Shown here piece by piece: positions 15,103-22,703 of a stretch of DNA of 24,194 nt (positions are counted from its first letter, which is position 1; each line of letters starts with the position of its first letter). The position numbers and the translations under genes are program-made. Under the pieces are notes generated by a model. The model did not search any database and was not told the origin of the DNA. It saw only the letters and a list, made by a program, of their open reading frames with translations. The stretch comes from JAYPLE01 sp047627515 (GTDB taxonomy: Bacteria; Bacteroidota; Bacteroidia; Cytophagales; Cyclobacteriaceae). The stretch spans positions 1-24,194 of the forward strand of contig JBLHTU010000040.1 of NCBI GenBank assembly GCA_047627515.1, in the 5' to 3' direction.

Positions 15103-16476
15103 TTATTGTCCTCCACCTCTACGACTACTGCTGGACGAAGAAGAACGACTGCTTCCAGAAGAGGAAGAACGACTGCTGCTGCCAGTTGACGATCTACTGC
15201 TACTGCTGCTACCATTCGAGTAAGAGGAACGGCTACCGCCAGAAGAAGAACGACTGCTAGAAGAACGGCTACTCCCCGATGAATATGTACCGGAAGAACG
15301 AGAGCTTGATGATGATCCCGAGTAGCTTGATCGACTTCCATTAGAAGCAGCCGAATTCACACTGTACCTTCTATTCCCCATAGCTGAACTAGATCTTGTA
15401 CTCCCACTTGTGTAATTACTGCGACTAGATCCAGTTTGATTCTGACTACTACGTGCAGAACTATTTGCGGAATAACTCCGACTGCTTTCAGATGTATTCC
15501 TGCGACTTGGTGCACTACTAGTATAAGCTCTTTCTGAAGCAGACGCAGTCCTGCTGGTAACATTAGGTCGGCTGTAAGCTCTATTTGCGCTTTGACTTTC
15601 TCTACTAGATCGGCTGTAATACTCATTTTGACTAGCTCTATCTCCAGAAGAAGACCTTGCGCCTCGATCGTAAACAGCTGATCTGGAATTGCTTGCCACA
15701 GATCTGGAATTTCCTGTAGCAACGCCTCCTCTTGTGTATCGAGCACCTCTAACGACTCGCCTGCTGGCAATTACCTCCCGGTAAGCACTACCGACAACAC
15801 CATTGTAATAGCCGGCGTAGTAACCATTTGCAAAACCAACGTTATATCCTCTATTGAATCTGTTGCTAGCCCAACCAAACTGATTGTACCTGTCCCATCG
15901 ATTCCAACCAAACCCTCCACCATACCATGGATCATAAAAACCTGCCCCAGCCATCCATGGGTCATTCATAAAAGGGCCTTGATTAAAGCCTCGATTCCAA
16001 GGAGATCCCCAAAAAGGATCAACAGCACCGAAGCCTACATTAAAGCCATTCCAACTATTCCATCCAAAATACGGGTTAGAGCCCCAAGCATTATTACTCC
16101 AAGGCTGATTATAGTTAGAACCATAATAATTATTGATTACGACAGGTTGTTCTGAGAGAATTTGTTCCTCTTCTGGATAGTACTGATCTGCCATGCCATA
16201 GTTGATGGTTTCTCCATCTTCTTGCGCAGCTGAATAGCGGGCTAAAAACTCTGGATTGAGCTCTTTTGAAGAGTATTGAGATTGGTACTGATTATTTTCA
16301 AACGCCTGGGCCGCTTCTTGAGCCGCTTGATTTTGCACTTCAAGTTCGTAAGAAACTTTTTTTCGATCCTTCTTTGTGAAGTACATATCATCATACTCTT
16401 GCGCAGAAATCGCGGTACACAAAAACATCAACAGGCCAAACATGGTGACGGGCTTACGTATGGATAAATTTTTCAT
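15103..16476 (-). CDS. Secreted Ser/Arg-rich low-complexity protein of unknown function
   Basis: From the ATG at 16476 this is 457 residues: signal peptide (about 1-26, ending ISAQ), a polar Gln/Glu-rich segment, a central part dominated by Asn, Trp, Gly, Phe and Tyr (NNYYGSNYNQPWSNNAWG, then FGWNSWNGFNVGFG), and from about residue 220 a Ser/Arg/Tyr-rich tail with runs such as SSRSSSSGSSRSSSS, ending RRGGGQ. A longer start at 16500 would add eight residues ahead of a normal signal peptide, so I reject it. No catalytic domain is visible. The tail should be disordered and strongly basic and may bind polyanions, sugars or itself; that is inference. It lies directly upstream of the FadL-like gene. 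Similar proteins in this phylum have, I believe, been mislabelled as vitellogenin-like. Confidence 0.72.
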   Translation of the reverse strand: MKNLSIRKPVTMFGLLMFLCTAISAQEYDDMYFTKKDRKKVSYELEVQNQAAQEAAQAFENNQYQSQYSSKELNPEFLARYSAAQEDGETINYGMADQYYPEEEQILSEQPVVINNYYGSNYNQPWSNNAWGSNPYFGWNSWNGFNVGFGAVDPFWGSPWNRGFNQGPFMNDPWMAGAGFYDPWYGGGFGWNRWDRYNQFGWASNRFNRGYNVGFANGYYAGYYNGVVGSAYREVIASRRVVRGARYTRGGVATGNSRSVASNSRSAVYDRGARSSSGDRASQNEYYSRSSRESQSANRAYSRPNVTSRTASASERAYTSSAPSRRNTSESSRSYSANSSARSSQNQTGSSRSNYTSGSTRSSSAMGNRRYSVNSAASNGSRSSYSGSSSSSRSSGTYSSGSSRSSSSRSSSGGSRSSYSNGSSSSSRSSTGSSSRSSSSGSSRSSSSSSSRRGGGQ

Positions 16477-16527
16477 GGAATCGGAAGTTAAATTAAACAA
16501 CGCTATACTCGAGTTCTATATCACAGC

Positions 16528-16535
16528 TATCTTTG
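16528..16535 (+). promoter_or_regulatory. Candidate -7 box for proS
   Basis: This reads TATCTTTG, an exact TAnnTTTG match, 64 bp before the proS ATG in the AT-rich divergent spacer 16477-16599. A -33 TTG is not evident. A one-mismatch box for the opposite gene (TAGCGTTG, minus strand) lies at 16498-16505. Confidence 0.35.
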
Positions 16536-16599
16536 AACAGCTTTAATAATTACTCAATTAGTTAATAAGCAATTACTATACCAATTACTTAAAATTAAT

Positions 16600-18075
16600 A
16601 TGGCAAAATCGATACCAAGTCGATCAGAAGATTATTCTCTCTGGTACAATGAGCTTGTTAAAAAAGCTGGTCTAGCAGAAAACTCACCAGTAAGAGGTTG
16701 CATGGTCATAAAACCTTATGGATATGCTATCTGGGAAAAAATGCAACAGCAACTGGATAAGATGTTCAAAGAGACTGGTCACGAAAATGCGTACTTCCCA
16801 TTATTCATTCCAAAATCGCACTTGAGCCGAGAGGCAAATCACGTAGAGGGGTTTGCTAAAGAATGTGCTGTAGTGACCCATTACCGGCTCAAAAAGGATC
16901 CAAATGGTAGCGGTGTAATTGTTGACCCCGACGCTAAGCTAGAAGAAGAACTCATTGTAAGACCTACTTCTGAGACCGTGATCTGGGATGCCTACAAAAA
17001 CTGGATACAATCCTATAGAGACCTACCTCTCTTGATTAATCAATGGGCGAACGTCGTCCGCTGGGAAATGCGTACACGGCTTTTTCTGCGCACTGCTGAA
17101 TTTTTATGGCAAGAAGGCCATACGGCTCACGCCACCAAAGAGGAAGCTGTACAGGAAGCAGAACAAATGATGAATGTCTACGCTGATTTTGCTGAGCAAT
17201 ACATGGCTGTACCAGTACTAAAGGGCATTAAAACTGCTTCAGAACGTTTTGCGGGTGCCGTAGAAACGTACTGTATAGAAGCATTGATGCAAGATGGTAA
17301 AGCTTTACAGGCAGGTACCTCTCACTTTCTTGGTCAAAATTTTGCAAAGGCATTTGATGTGAAGTTTGCCACGAAAGAGGGGCGAGATGAGTTTGTTTGG
17401 GGTACCTCTTGGGGTGTCAGTACTCGTCTAATGGGCGCGTTAATTATGGCTCACTCAGATGATGAAGGTCTGGTTTTACCTCCAAAACTAGCTCCTATTC
17501 AAGTGGTGATCATACCTATTTACAAGACAGCAGAGCAACTTGACCAAATATCTGAAAAGGTAGAAGAGCTGAAAAACACATTGAGTGATCGAGGCGTTTC
17601 TGTGAAATTCGATAAACGAGATACCCACAAACCTGGGTGGAAATTTGCTGAATATGAGCTAAAAGGTGTCCCAGTCAGAGTAGCAATCGGCCCTAAAGAC
17701 ATGGAAAATGGCACACTAGAAATAGCCAGAAGAGACACGAAAGAAAAAATGACTGTTACTCAAAGTGAGGCTTCAGATTTTATTTTCAACTTGTTGAATG
17801 ACATACAGCAAAATGTCTATCAAAAAGCCCTAAATTTCAGAGAAGAAAACACGTTTCGAGCGGATACCTATGATGAATTTAAAAACTATCTAGAAAAGGG
17901 CGGGTTTGTACTTGCTCACTGGGATGGAACTGACGAGACTGAAGAGAAAATTAAGCAAGAAACGAAAGCTACTATTAGGTGCATATTATTAGAAGGTGAA
18001 GAAGAGGAAGAAGGAAAATGTATTTACTCAGGAAAAATGTCAACAAGACGAGTTGTATTCGCTAAAGCTTACTAA
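16600..18075 (+). CDS. proS: Prolyl-tRNA synthetase, archaeal/eukaryotic type
   Basis: ProS charges tRNA(Pro) with proline in the cytoplasm. The 491-residue length and the lack of the bacterial-type editing insertion mark it as the archaeal/eukaryote-like class that is normal in Bacteroidota. Visible class II features are RPTSET (121-126), motif 2 around WEMRTRLFLRTAEFLWQEGH (155-174) and motif 3 around GTSWGVSTRLMGALIMAHSD (about 267-290). The anticodon-binding domain follows (VVIIPIYK onward). The C-terminal domain ends in a Tyr (FAKAY), as in this class. The NfeD gene begins at the base after the stop codon, suggesting co-transcription. Confidence 0.97.
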   Translation: MAKSIPSRSEDYSLWYNELVKKAGLAENSPVRGCMVIKPYGYAIWEKMQQQLDKMFKETGHENAYFPLFIPKSHLSREANHVEGFAKECAVVTHYRLKKDPNGSGVIVDPDAKLEEELIVRPTSETVIWDAYKNWIQSYRDLPLLINQWANVVRWEMRTRLFLRTAEFLWQEGHTAHATKEEAVQEAEQMMNVYADFAEQYMAVPVLKGIKTASERFAGAVETYCIEALMQDGKALQAGTSHFLGQNFAKAFDVKFATKEGRDEFVWGTSWGVSTRLMGALIMAHSDDEGLVLPPKLAPIQVVIIPIYKTAEQLDQISEKVEELKNTLSDRGVSVKFDKRDTHKPGWKFAEYELKGVPVRVAIGPKDMENGTLEIARRDTKEKMTVTQSEASDFIFNLLNDIQQNVYQKALNFREENTFRADTYDEFKNYLEKGGFVLAHWDGTDETEEKIKQETKATIRCILLEGEEEEEGKCIYSGKMSTRRVVFAKAY

Positions 18076-18549
18076 TTGGACTGGATAATAGTCATATCGC
18101 TAATAGTATTTGGACTAGGGCTTATCATTGTGGAAGTCATTTTTGTCCCCGGCACGACCGTAGTCGGAATTGCAGGACTCATTATTGGTACTTACGGAGT
18201 ATATGAGGCTTACTCTTCCTTTGGTACTACAACGGGGCATGTCGTTTTAGGCATCACTATACTTACTTCGGCTGTGAGTCTGATCCTAGCTCTTAAATCA
18301 AAATCATGGGAGAGATTTTCCTTGAGTGAGTCCAACACAGGTCGGGTTAACGATGATTTTAAGGTTGAACTGAATGTGGGTGATATTGGGAAAACAATAT
18401 CATCTATAAAACCTATTGGAAAAGCCTTATTCAATGATGTCATCATCGAGGTGAGATCAAATGGCGAATACATTGCTGAAAATCAAAATGTAAAAGTGCT
18501 CAGAGTAGAGCCAAATAAAATAGTTATCGAACCAATAAATAATAAGTAA
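18076..18549 (+). CDS. Short NfeD-family membrane protein
   Basis: This is a 157-residue NfeD-like protein. The N-terminal half has about three membrane helices, with the family motif VEVIFVPGTTVVGIAG near residues 19-34. The C-terminal half (about 90-157) is a predicted OB-fold with INPNKIVIEP-type strands, here VEPNKIVIEPI. It lacks the N-terminal ClpP-like protease of long NfeD proteins. Short NfeD proteins partner with flotillins in membrane microdomains, and the FloA gene follows after 2 bp, which supports the call. The start is a TTG immediately after the proS stop, and no in-frame ATG precedes the first helix. Confidence 0.85.
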   Translation: MDWIIVISLIVFGLGLIIVEVIFVPGTTVVGIAGLIIGTYGVYEAYSSFGTTTGHVVLGITILTSAVSLILALKSKSWERFSLSESNTGRVNDDFKVELNVGDIGKTISSIKPIGKALFNDVIIEVRSNGEYIAENQNVKVLRVEPNKIVIEPINNK

Positions 18550-18551
18550 AA

Positions 18552-19568
18552 ATGGGATTATCAACTGTATTCATCCTACTGGCCGCCATCATAGGCTTCT
18601 TTGTTTTTCTTTACTTTGTTCCTGTCAACTTATGGATTACGGCTGTCTTTTCCGGTGTTCGCGTTGGGTTACTTGAGCTAGTTTTCATGAGAATACGTAA
18701 GGTTCCCCCATCAATCGTTGTGAACTCTATGATTACGGCGACGAAAGCAGGCTTGACTGTTCTTGAAGAGCTCAATAATACCAAACGACCCTTGAGTAGC
18801 CGAGACTTGGAAACACATTATCTAGCTGGAGGAAATGTCCCTCAGGTTATTAAGGCGTTGATATCAGCGGATAAGGCCAATATCCAATTGACTTTCAAAC
18901 AGGCAACCGCTATTGATTTGGCTGGACGCGACGTTTTCGAAGCGGTACAAATTTCAGTGAACCCGAAAGTGATAAATACCCCCTCAGTAGCGGCTGTGGC
19001 GGCTGATGGTATTCAGCTGATTGCTAAAGCTAGAGTTACGGTGCGAGCAAATATCCAACAACTTGTCGGGGGTGCTGGAGAAGATACCATATTAGCCAGA
19101 GTTGGAGAAGGCATTGTTACTTCTATTGGCTCTGCTGCAACACATAAAGAGGTACTGGAAAATCCTGATAAGATTTCGAAATTGGTACTTCAAAGAGGTT
19201 TAGATGCTGGTACAGCATTTGAAATTCTATCAATAGATATAGCGGATGTTGATGTTGGAGCCAACATTGGGGCAAAACTACAGACAGATCAGGCGTCAGC
19301 GGATCTTAAAGTAGCTGAAGCAAAAGCCGAAGAACGTAGAGCAATGGCAGTGGCTGAAGAACAAGAAATGATTGCTAAAGCTCAAGAAGCTAGAGCCCAG
19401 GTAATATTAGCGGAAGCTGAAGTACCTAAAGCATTGGCCGAAGCTTTCAGAACGGGTAACCTAGGTGTGATGGATTACTATAAATTCCAAAATATTCAGG
19501 CAGATACAAACATGAGAGAATCAATAGCAGCAGGAGACAAAAAATCATCTGGCAAGAAAAAGGACTAA
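18552..19568 (+). CDS. floA: Flotillin-like protein FloA
   Basis: This is a membrane-associated scaffold of flotillin type, thought to organise functional membrane microdomains. The 338-residue length matches FloA. An N-terminal membrane hairpin (about 5-30, FILLAAIIGFFVFLYFVPVN) is followed by the PHB/SPFH domain (DVFEAVQISVNPKVINTP to IDIADVDVGANIGAKLQ). The Ala/Glu-rich coiled coil has repeated AEA and EER motifs (KVAEAKAEERRAMAVAEEQE), and the tail is Lys-rich. It is paired with the short NfeD gene 2 bp upstream, the usual arrangement. An intrinsic terminator lies 28 bp downstream, so this ends the proS-nfeD-floA unit. Confidence 0.95.
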   Translation: MGLSTVFILLAAIIGFFVFLYFVPVNLWITAVFSGVRVGLLELVFMRIRKVPPSIVVNSMITATKAGLTVLEELNNTKRPLSSRDLETHYLAGGNVPQVIKALISADKANIQLTFKQATAIDLAGRDVFEAVQISVNPKVINTPSVAAVAADGIQLIAKARVTVRANIQQLVGGAGEDTILARVGEGIVTSIGSAATHKEVLENPDKISKLVLQRGLDAGTAFEILSIDIADVDVGANIGAKLQTDQASADLKVAEAKAEERRAMAVAEEQEMIAKAQEARAQVILAEAEVPKALAEAFRTGNLGVMDYYKFQNIQADTNMRESIAAGDKKSSGKKKD

Positions 19569-19595
19569 TTAACAATAATTATTTCCACTGAATTC

Positions 19596-19627
19596 AAGCC
19601 GCTTTTTTAATAGAAGCGGCTTTTTTT
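19596..19627 (+). terminator. Rho-independent terminator after floA
   Basis: A perfect 9-bp stem (AAGCCGCTT at 19596-19604, AAGCGGCTT at 19614-19622) with a 9-nt loop is followed directly by a T-run to 19627. It is positioned to end the proS-nfeD-floA transcript and is the clearest terminator in the window. Confidence 0.93.
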
Positions 19628-19655
19628 AATTGCAATAACATAACTCTTAGCACCT

Positions 19656-20425
19656 TTGAAGAACATTGCCAACCTTGACCACCAAGTCGGCGATACGGAT
19701 GAACTTCAAATTCAGTAAAATTTATTGGCCTATCATACGCTATTTATGAGCGTCGGAGGAATCGTATGGGGCTCAATTTGTTTGTGAAACGATCTTATCC
19801 TTCAATCTTTGTTTCCGTATTCTTATGTGCTAATTAGTGCCTTAAATCTCGTTTAGTAAGCGCATAAGGCCTTTACGTTTCATTCAAGTATTCATAAGCT
19901 TAGCACTACCATTTCTATTTCAATGGTCTTTTGGAGGACTCAATGCTTCTGGGACCATTATGCTGTGGGCCATACTGGCGCTAATAGCGTCATTAACTTT
20001 TTAAAGTACGCAAAACTGCCACCGGATGGTTAGCTATGTATTTATTTCTGACACTTTTGAGCGCCCTAATTGATGATACTCTGAAGCAATATAAGCCTGA
20101 GGTGCTCCCAGGTGACTCTATTGTATTTATTGTTGTCAACCTAACGCTATTATCAACGATCGTTTTTGGACTCGTTGTCTACTATATCCAGAGATGCAAA
20201 GACGCAGATGAAACCCTTGAAAAACATCGAGACAATTTAAAGCGGTCCAACCTATTTTTGAAAAAATCACATGATGTCCTAAGGAAATAGTATGAAGGTC
20301 TTCGCCAAAGTCAATTCGAATAAATGAAATCAGAAGATGCACAAATAGAAGACTCGAACGTCAGCAAGCAACTACTGGAAGACGAAAAAATCTTATCCGC
20401 CCAAAAGAGCCTATTAAGCAAATGA
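19656..20425 (+). pseudogene. Decayed N-terminal membrane region of a sensor protein (cyclase- or kinase-type)
   Basis: Reading through stops and two frameshifts restores a coherent protein. Frame 1 from TTG 19656 gives NIANLDHQVGDTDELQIQ, then LLAYHTLFMSVGGIVWGSIC, then LFPYSYVLISALNLV, broken by TAA at 19716 and TGA at 19785. A shift near 19851-19857 leads into PLRFIQVFISLALPFLFQWS and NASGTIMLWAILALIASLTF. A second shift in the five-T run 19998-20002 leads into an 84-codon ORF (20036-20290) with two membrane helices and a coiled coil. Stops at 20288 and 20321 follow. The pattern matches the multi-helix N-terminal sensor region found before adenylate/guanylate cyclase or histidine kinase domains in Cytophagales. 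No catalytic domain remains; readable homology ends about 18 bp before pxpC. The exact family assignment is from memory. Confidence 0.8.
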
Positions 20426-20442
20426 GATAGTCATTCTTCGTC

Positions 20443-21324
20443 CTAGTAATCGAATGAATCAACTTTCAAAAACCTAACAGAGCAACCTGGCTTCATTTGT
20501 GAAAGATAATTAACATCATCACTTAGTATCTGAGCTACTCTCGGGTAACCTCCGGTTACAGGGCCATCAGCCATCAAAATGATAGGATGCCCACTTGGAG
20601 GAACCTGCACAGACCCACGTGACGTTGCTCTTGATGTGATGTTTTTTCGGTCAATGCCTAAGTCTTTGCCTATAAGTCTATACCCAACTCTGCTTAGATT
20701 GCTTGACACACGAAAGGAACTAGTTTCAAAGTGCTTCCTGCTTTCCTGATCAAGGAAACCGTACTCAGGACCCTCCATAAATCTAACTTTTATATGGTTA
20801 GTGATAATCATACCTACGTACTTGGTATCTATTTGAGATGAGCTCTCAGTATCACTATTAAACAATAACTTATCTCCCTTGACGAGTGCTAATCCTTTAT
20901 TACCTCCAAATCTAGCATTTATATATGTGGACGTTGAGTTAAAAGATTTCGTCGTTTCTATCCTTCTCGAAAAGCTTACGTATCTAATAAGCCCCTTACC
21001 CAGTGGTCTTAACTGAACCTTATCCCCATTTTCTAACTGAATAAACTTTATTGATTCGTGAGAGAGGATAATCTCCTCATTGATTTTGATCTCCGTTTCT
21101 CCGCCTGTCACTGCCATTTTTAATCTCAAATGGACGTCAAACCAAAGACTTGCATTAAACAACTCGATCACAGTAGCGTTGCGGTCCTGACCCACTAGTT
21201 GATTAGCCAACTGGGCACTCCTATCATCCATATAGCCAGATTTAGGTATTCCAAACTGACGGAAGCCCGGTCGACCCATATCCTGCAATGTCACCAAACC
21301 AACCGATTTCCTGATATCAATCAT
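20443..21324 (-). CDS. pxpC: 5-oxoprolinase subunit C (biotin-dependent carboxyltransferase-like, KipA)
   Basis: PxpC is one of the three subunits of the prokaryotic ATP-dependent 5-oxoprolinase that opens 5-oxoproline (pyroglutamate) to glutamate. The 293-residue protein shows the AHS2/KipA signatures: LQDMGRPGFRQFGIPKSGYM near the N-terminus, AVTGGETEI, SRVGYRLIG, and GSVQVPPSGHPIILMADGPV near the C-terminus with GGYPRVAQ. The ATG overlaps the pxpB stop by 8 bp (21317-21324). It is the last gene of the minus-strand operon. The older name, biotin-dependent carboxyltransferase, reflects a related urea-amidolyase domain and is unlikely to describe this enzyme. The remains of the sensor pseudogene lie just beyond its stop. 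Confidence 0.93.
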   Translation of the reverse strand: MIDIRKSVGLVTLQDMGRPGFRQFGIPKSGYMDDRSAQLANQLVGQDRNATVIELFNASLWFDVHLRLKMAVTGGETEIKINEEIILSHESIKFIQLENGDKVQLRPLGKGLIRYVSFSRRIETTKSFNSTSTYINARFGGNKGLALVKGDKLLFNSDTESSSQIDTKYVGMIITNHIKVRFMEGPEYGFLDQESRKHFETSSFRVSSNLSRVGYRLIGKDLGIDRKNITSRATSRGSVQVPPSGHPIILMADGPVTGGYPRVAQILSDDVNYLSQMKPGCSVRFLKVDSFDY

Positions 21325-21973
21325 TTGAACTGACTATATCCTTAAACATAATCTGAGTACCAATTTTCAAAAAGCCATTCTCTAAATGTGTATCAGAAAT
21401 TAACGCTGAAATGGGCTCTACTACTTCACCTATCACATACCATCCGCCTGGAGTGTCGTGGGGATACACAGCACAATACCCCCCTGCAATAGCGATGGAG
21501 CCCGCTTTTACATTAGTTGAAGGATTGTCCTTTCTTGGAAGAACCAGCCTATTGTCCAGTCCTTTTAGATAAAAAAAGCCGGGTATAAAACCATACATAC
21601 TTAGTTTAAATCGACAATTAGAATGTATCGCTTGGATTTGAGACTGATTAATAGCTAAATGTGAACAAAGCGCTAGTACATCAGCGGTATCGGTGTGATA
21701 ACGACATGGTAGGTAGATTGAATCTGTCGCACTTGATAGCTGAGCTTGATAGCTATATGATGTCACCAGCCTTCCAATTTCATCCAAGAGACTCTTTGAT
21801 ACTTCCTGAACTTCAATAATCAAGGAATCCTCTGTATTACTGATCTCTATATAACCAGCAAAATGACTGTTAAGGTGTAATAAAAGTGTCGTATAGAACT
21901 CAATAGGCTGGCTACTCTCGCTTCTTATTTCCAGTAAGGACTCAGACAATCTAAAAAACTTAAAATCAGCCAT
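21317..21973 (-). CDS. pxpB: 5-oxoprolinase subunit B (KipI family)
   Basis: PxpB acts with PxpA and PxpC in ATP-dependent hydrolysis of 5-oxoproline. The 218-residue length is usual. The C-terminal AHS1 signature is clear: YGFIPGFFYLKGLDNRL, LPRKDNPSTNVKAGSIAIAG, and YPHDTPGGWYVIGE. The B. subtilis homologue, KipI, also inhibits the sporulation kinase KinA, but no such kinase system is expected here. The ATG lies 4 bp after the pxpA stop and the stop overlaps the pxpC start, so the three subunits are tightly coupled. Confidence 0.93.
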   Translation of the reverse strand: MADFKFFRLSESLLEIRSESSQPIEFYTTLLLHLNSHFAGYIEISNTEDSLIIEVQEVSKSLLDEIGRLVTSYSYQAQLSSATDSIYLPCRYHTDTADVLALCSHLAINQSQIQAIHSNCRFKLSMYGFIPGFFYLKGLDNRLVLPRKDNPSTNVKAGSIAIAGGYCAVYPHDTPGGWYVIGEVVEPISALISDTHLENGFLKIGTQIMFKDIVSSND

Positions 21974-21977
21974 CGTT

Positions 21978-22703
21978 TCAATTAAAGGTTCTGTTTAGCT
22001 CTTTAGCTAGTAGCATGGCATTTGCATGATCACTGTGAATACAAATCGTCTTGACCTCTATCGGCTGGTAACCTTCCTTTTCCGTCATCACTCTCCCTAA
22101 AAGCATCTCTTTAACTTGTTGAACTGAATCACTAGCCAACTGCAGTATCCCCCCTGGATCACTTCTACTGACGAGCTCATGAGCCGTCACATATCGGCGA
22201 TCTGCAAACCCTTCTGAGATGAAAAGCATATTCAACTCTTTCGCTACCACTTGATGCACTGATCCTGCTAAGCCGTAGACTGGTAATCGGTCATCAATCT
22301 TTTGTACCGATTCATACACGACACGACAAATATCTATGTCCGTTGCTGATAGATTGTAAAGAGCGCCATGTGGTTTTACATGTGACAATTTCGTCCCTTC
22401 AGTCATTGCCATCGAAAACAGAGCTCCTATTTGGTAACGCATATGAGCTGATAGATCTTCCAAACTCAAGTACATCACATTTCTACCAAAATTGGGTCTG
22501 TCAGGGAATGACGGGTGAGCTCCAATTTCTATGCCTTTATACAAAGCCTCTTTGATGCATGCTGCTATTACTGAAGGGTTTCCTGCATGCGCTCCGCAAG
22601 TTAAATTTATTGCGTGCACATAGTCAATCAGTGTTTCATTGTTTAAGTCAAACTCCAAAGAATCAAACTCACCAAAATCACAATTAAGATGAAAGTCTAC
22701 CAT
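21978..22703 (-). CDS. pxpA: 5-oxoprolinase subunit A (LamB/YcsF family)
   Basis: PxpA is the LamB/YcsF subunit of 5-oxoprolinase. I set the start at the ATG at 22703 (MVDFHLNCDFGE), because family members begin with a short strand and the LNCDxGE motif; the longer TTG reading from 22751 adds 16 residues with no family match. The 241-residue protein has LNCDFGE, TCGAHAGNPSV (35-45), IGAHPSFPDRPNFGR (60-74) and VKPHGALYNL. The chosen ATG overlaps the Nramp-like stop as ATGGTAG (22697-22703), supporting both the start and operon membership. The family is often described vaguely as lactam-utilisation protein. Confidence 0.94.
   Translation of the reverse strand: MVDFHLNCDFGEFDSLEFDLNNETLIDYVHAINLTCGAHAGNPSVIAACIKEALYKGIEIGAHPSFPDRPNFGRNVMYLSLEDLSAHMRYQIGALFSMAMTEGTKLSHVKPHGALYNLSATDIDICRVVYESVQKIDDRLPVYGLAGSVHQVVAKELNMLFISEGFADRRYVTAHELVSRSDPGGILQLASDSVQQVKEMLLGRVMTEKEGYQPIEVKTICIHSDHANAMLLAKELNRTFN

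Noticed and set aside
15035..15770. Several open frames overlapping the Ser/Arg-rich gene in other frames
   Set aside because: Low-complexity serine codons create open shadow frames rich in Leu/Glu or Val/Ala; none has a signal peptide or domain.
20036..20290. 84-codon ORF with two membrane helices taken as an independent small gene
   Set aside because: It continues in sense with sequence restored by undoing a frameshift in the five-T run upstream and with coiled-coil sequence beyond its stop, so it is part of the pseudogene.
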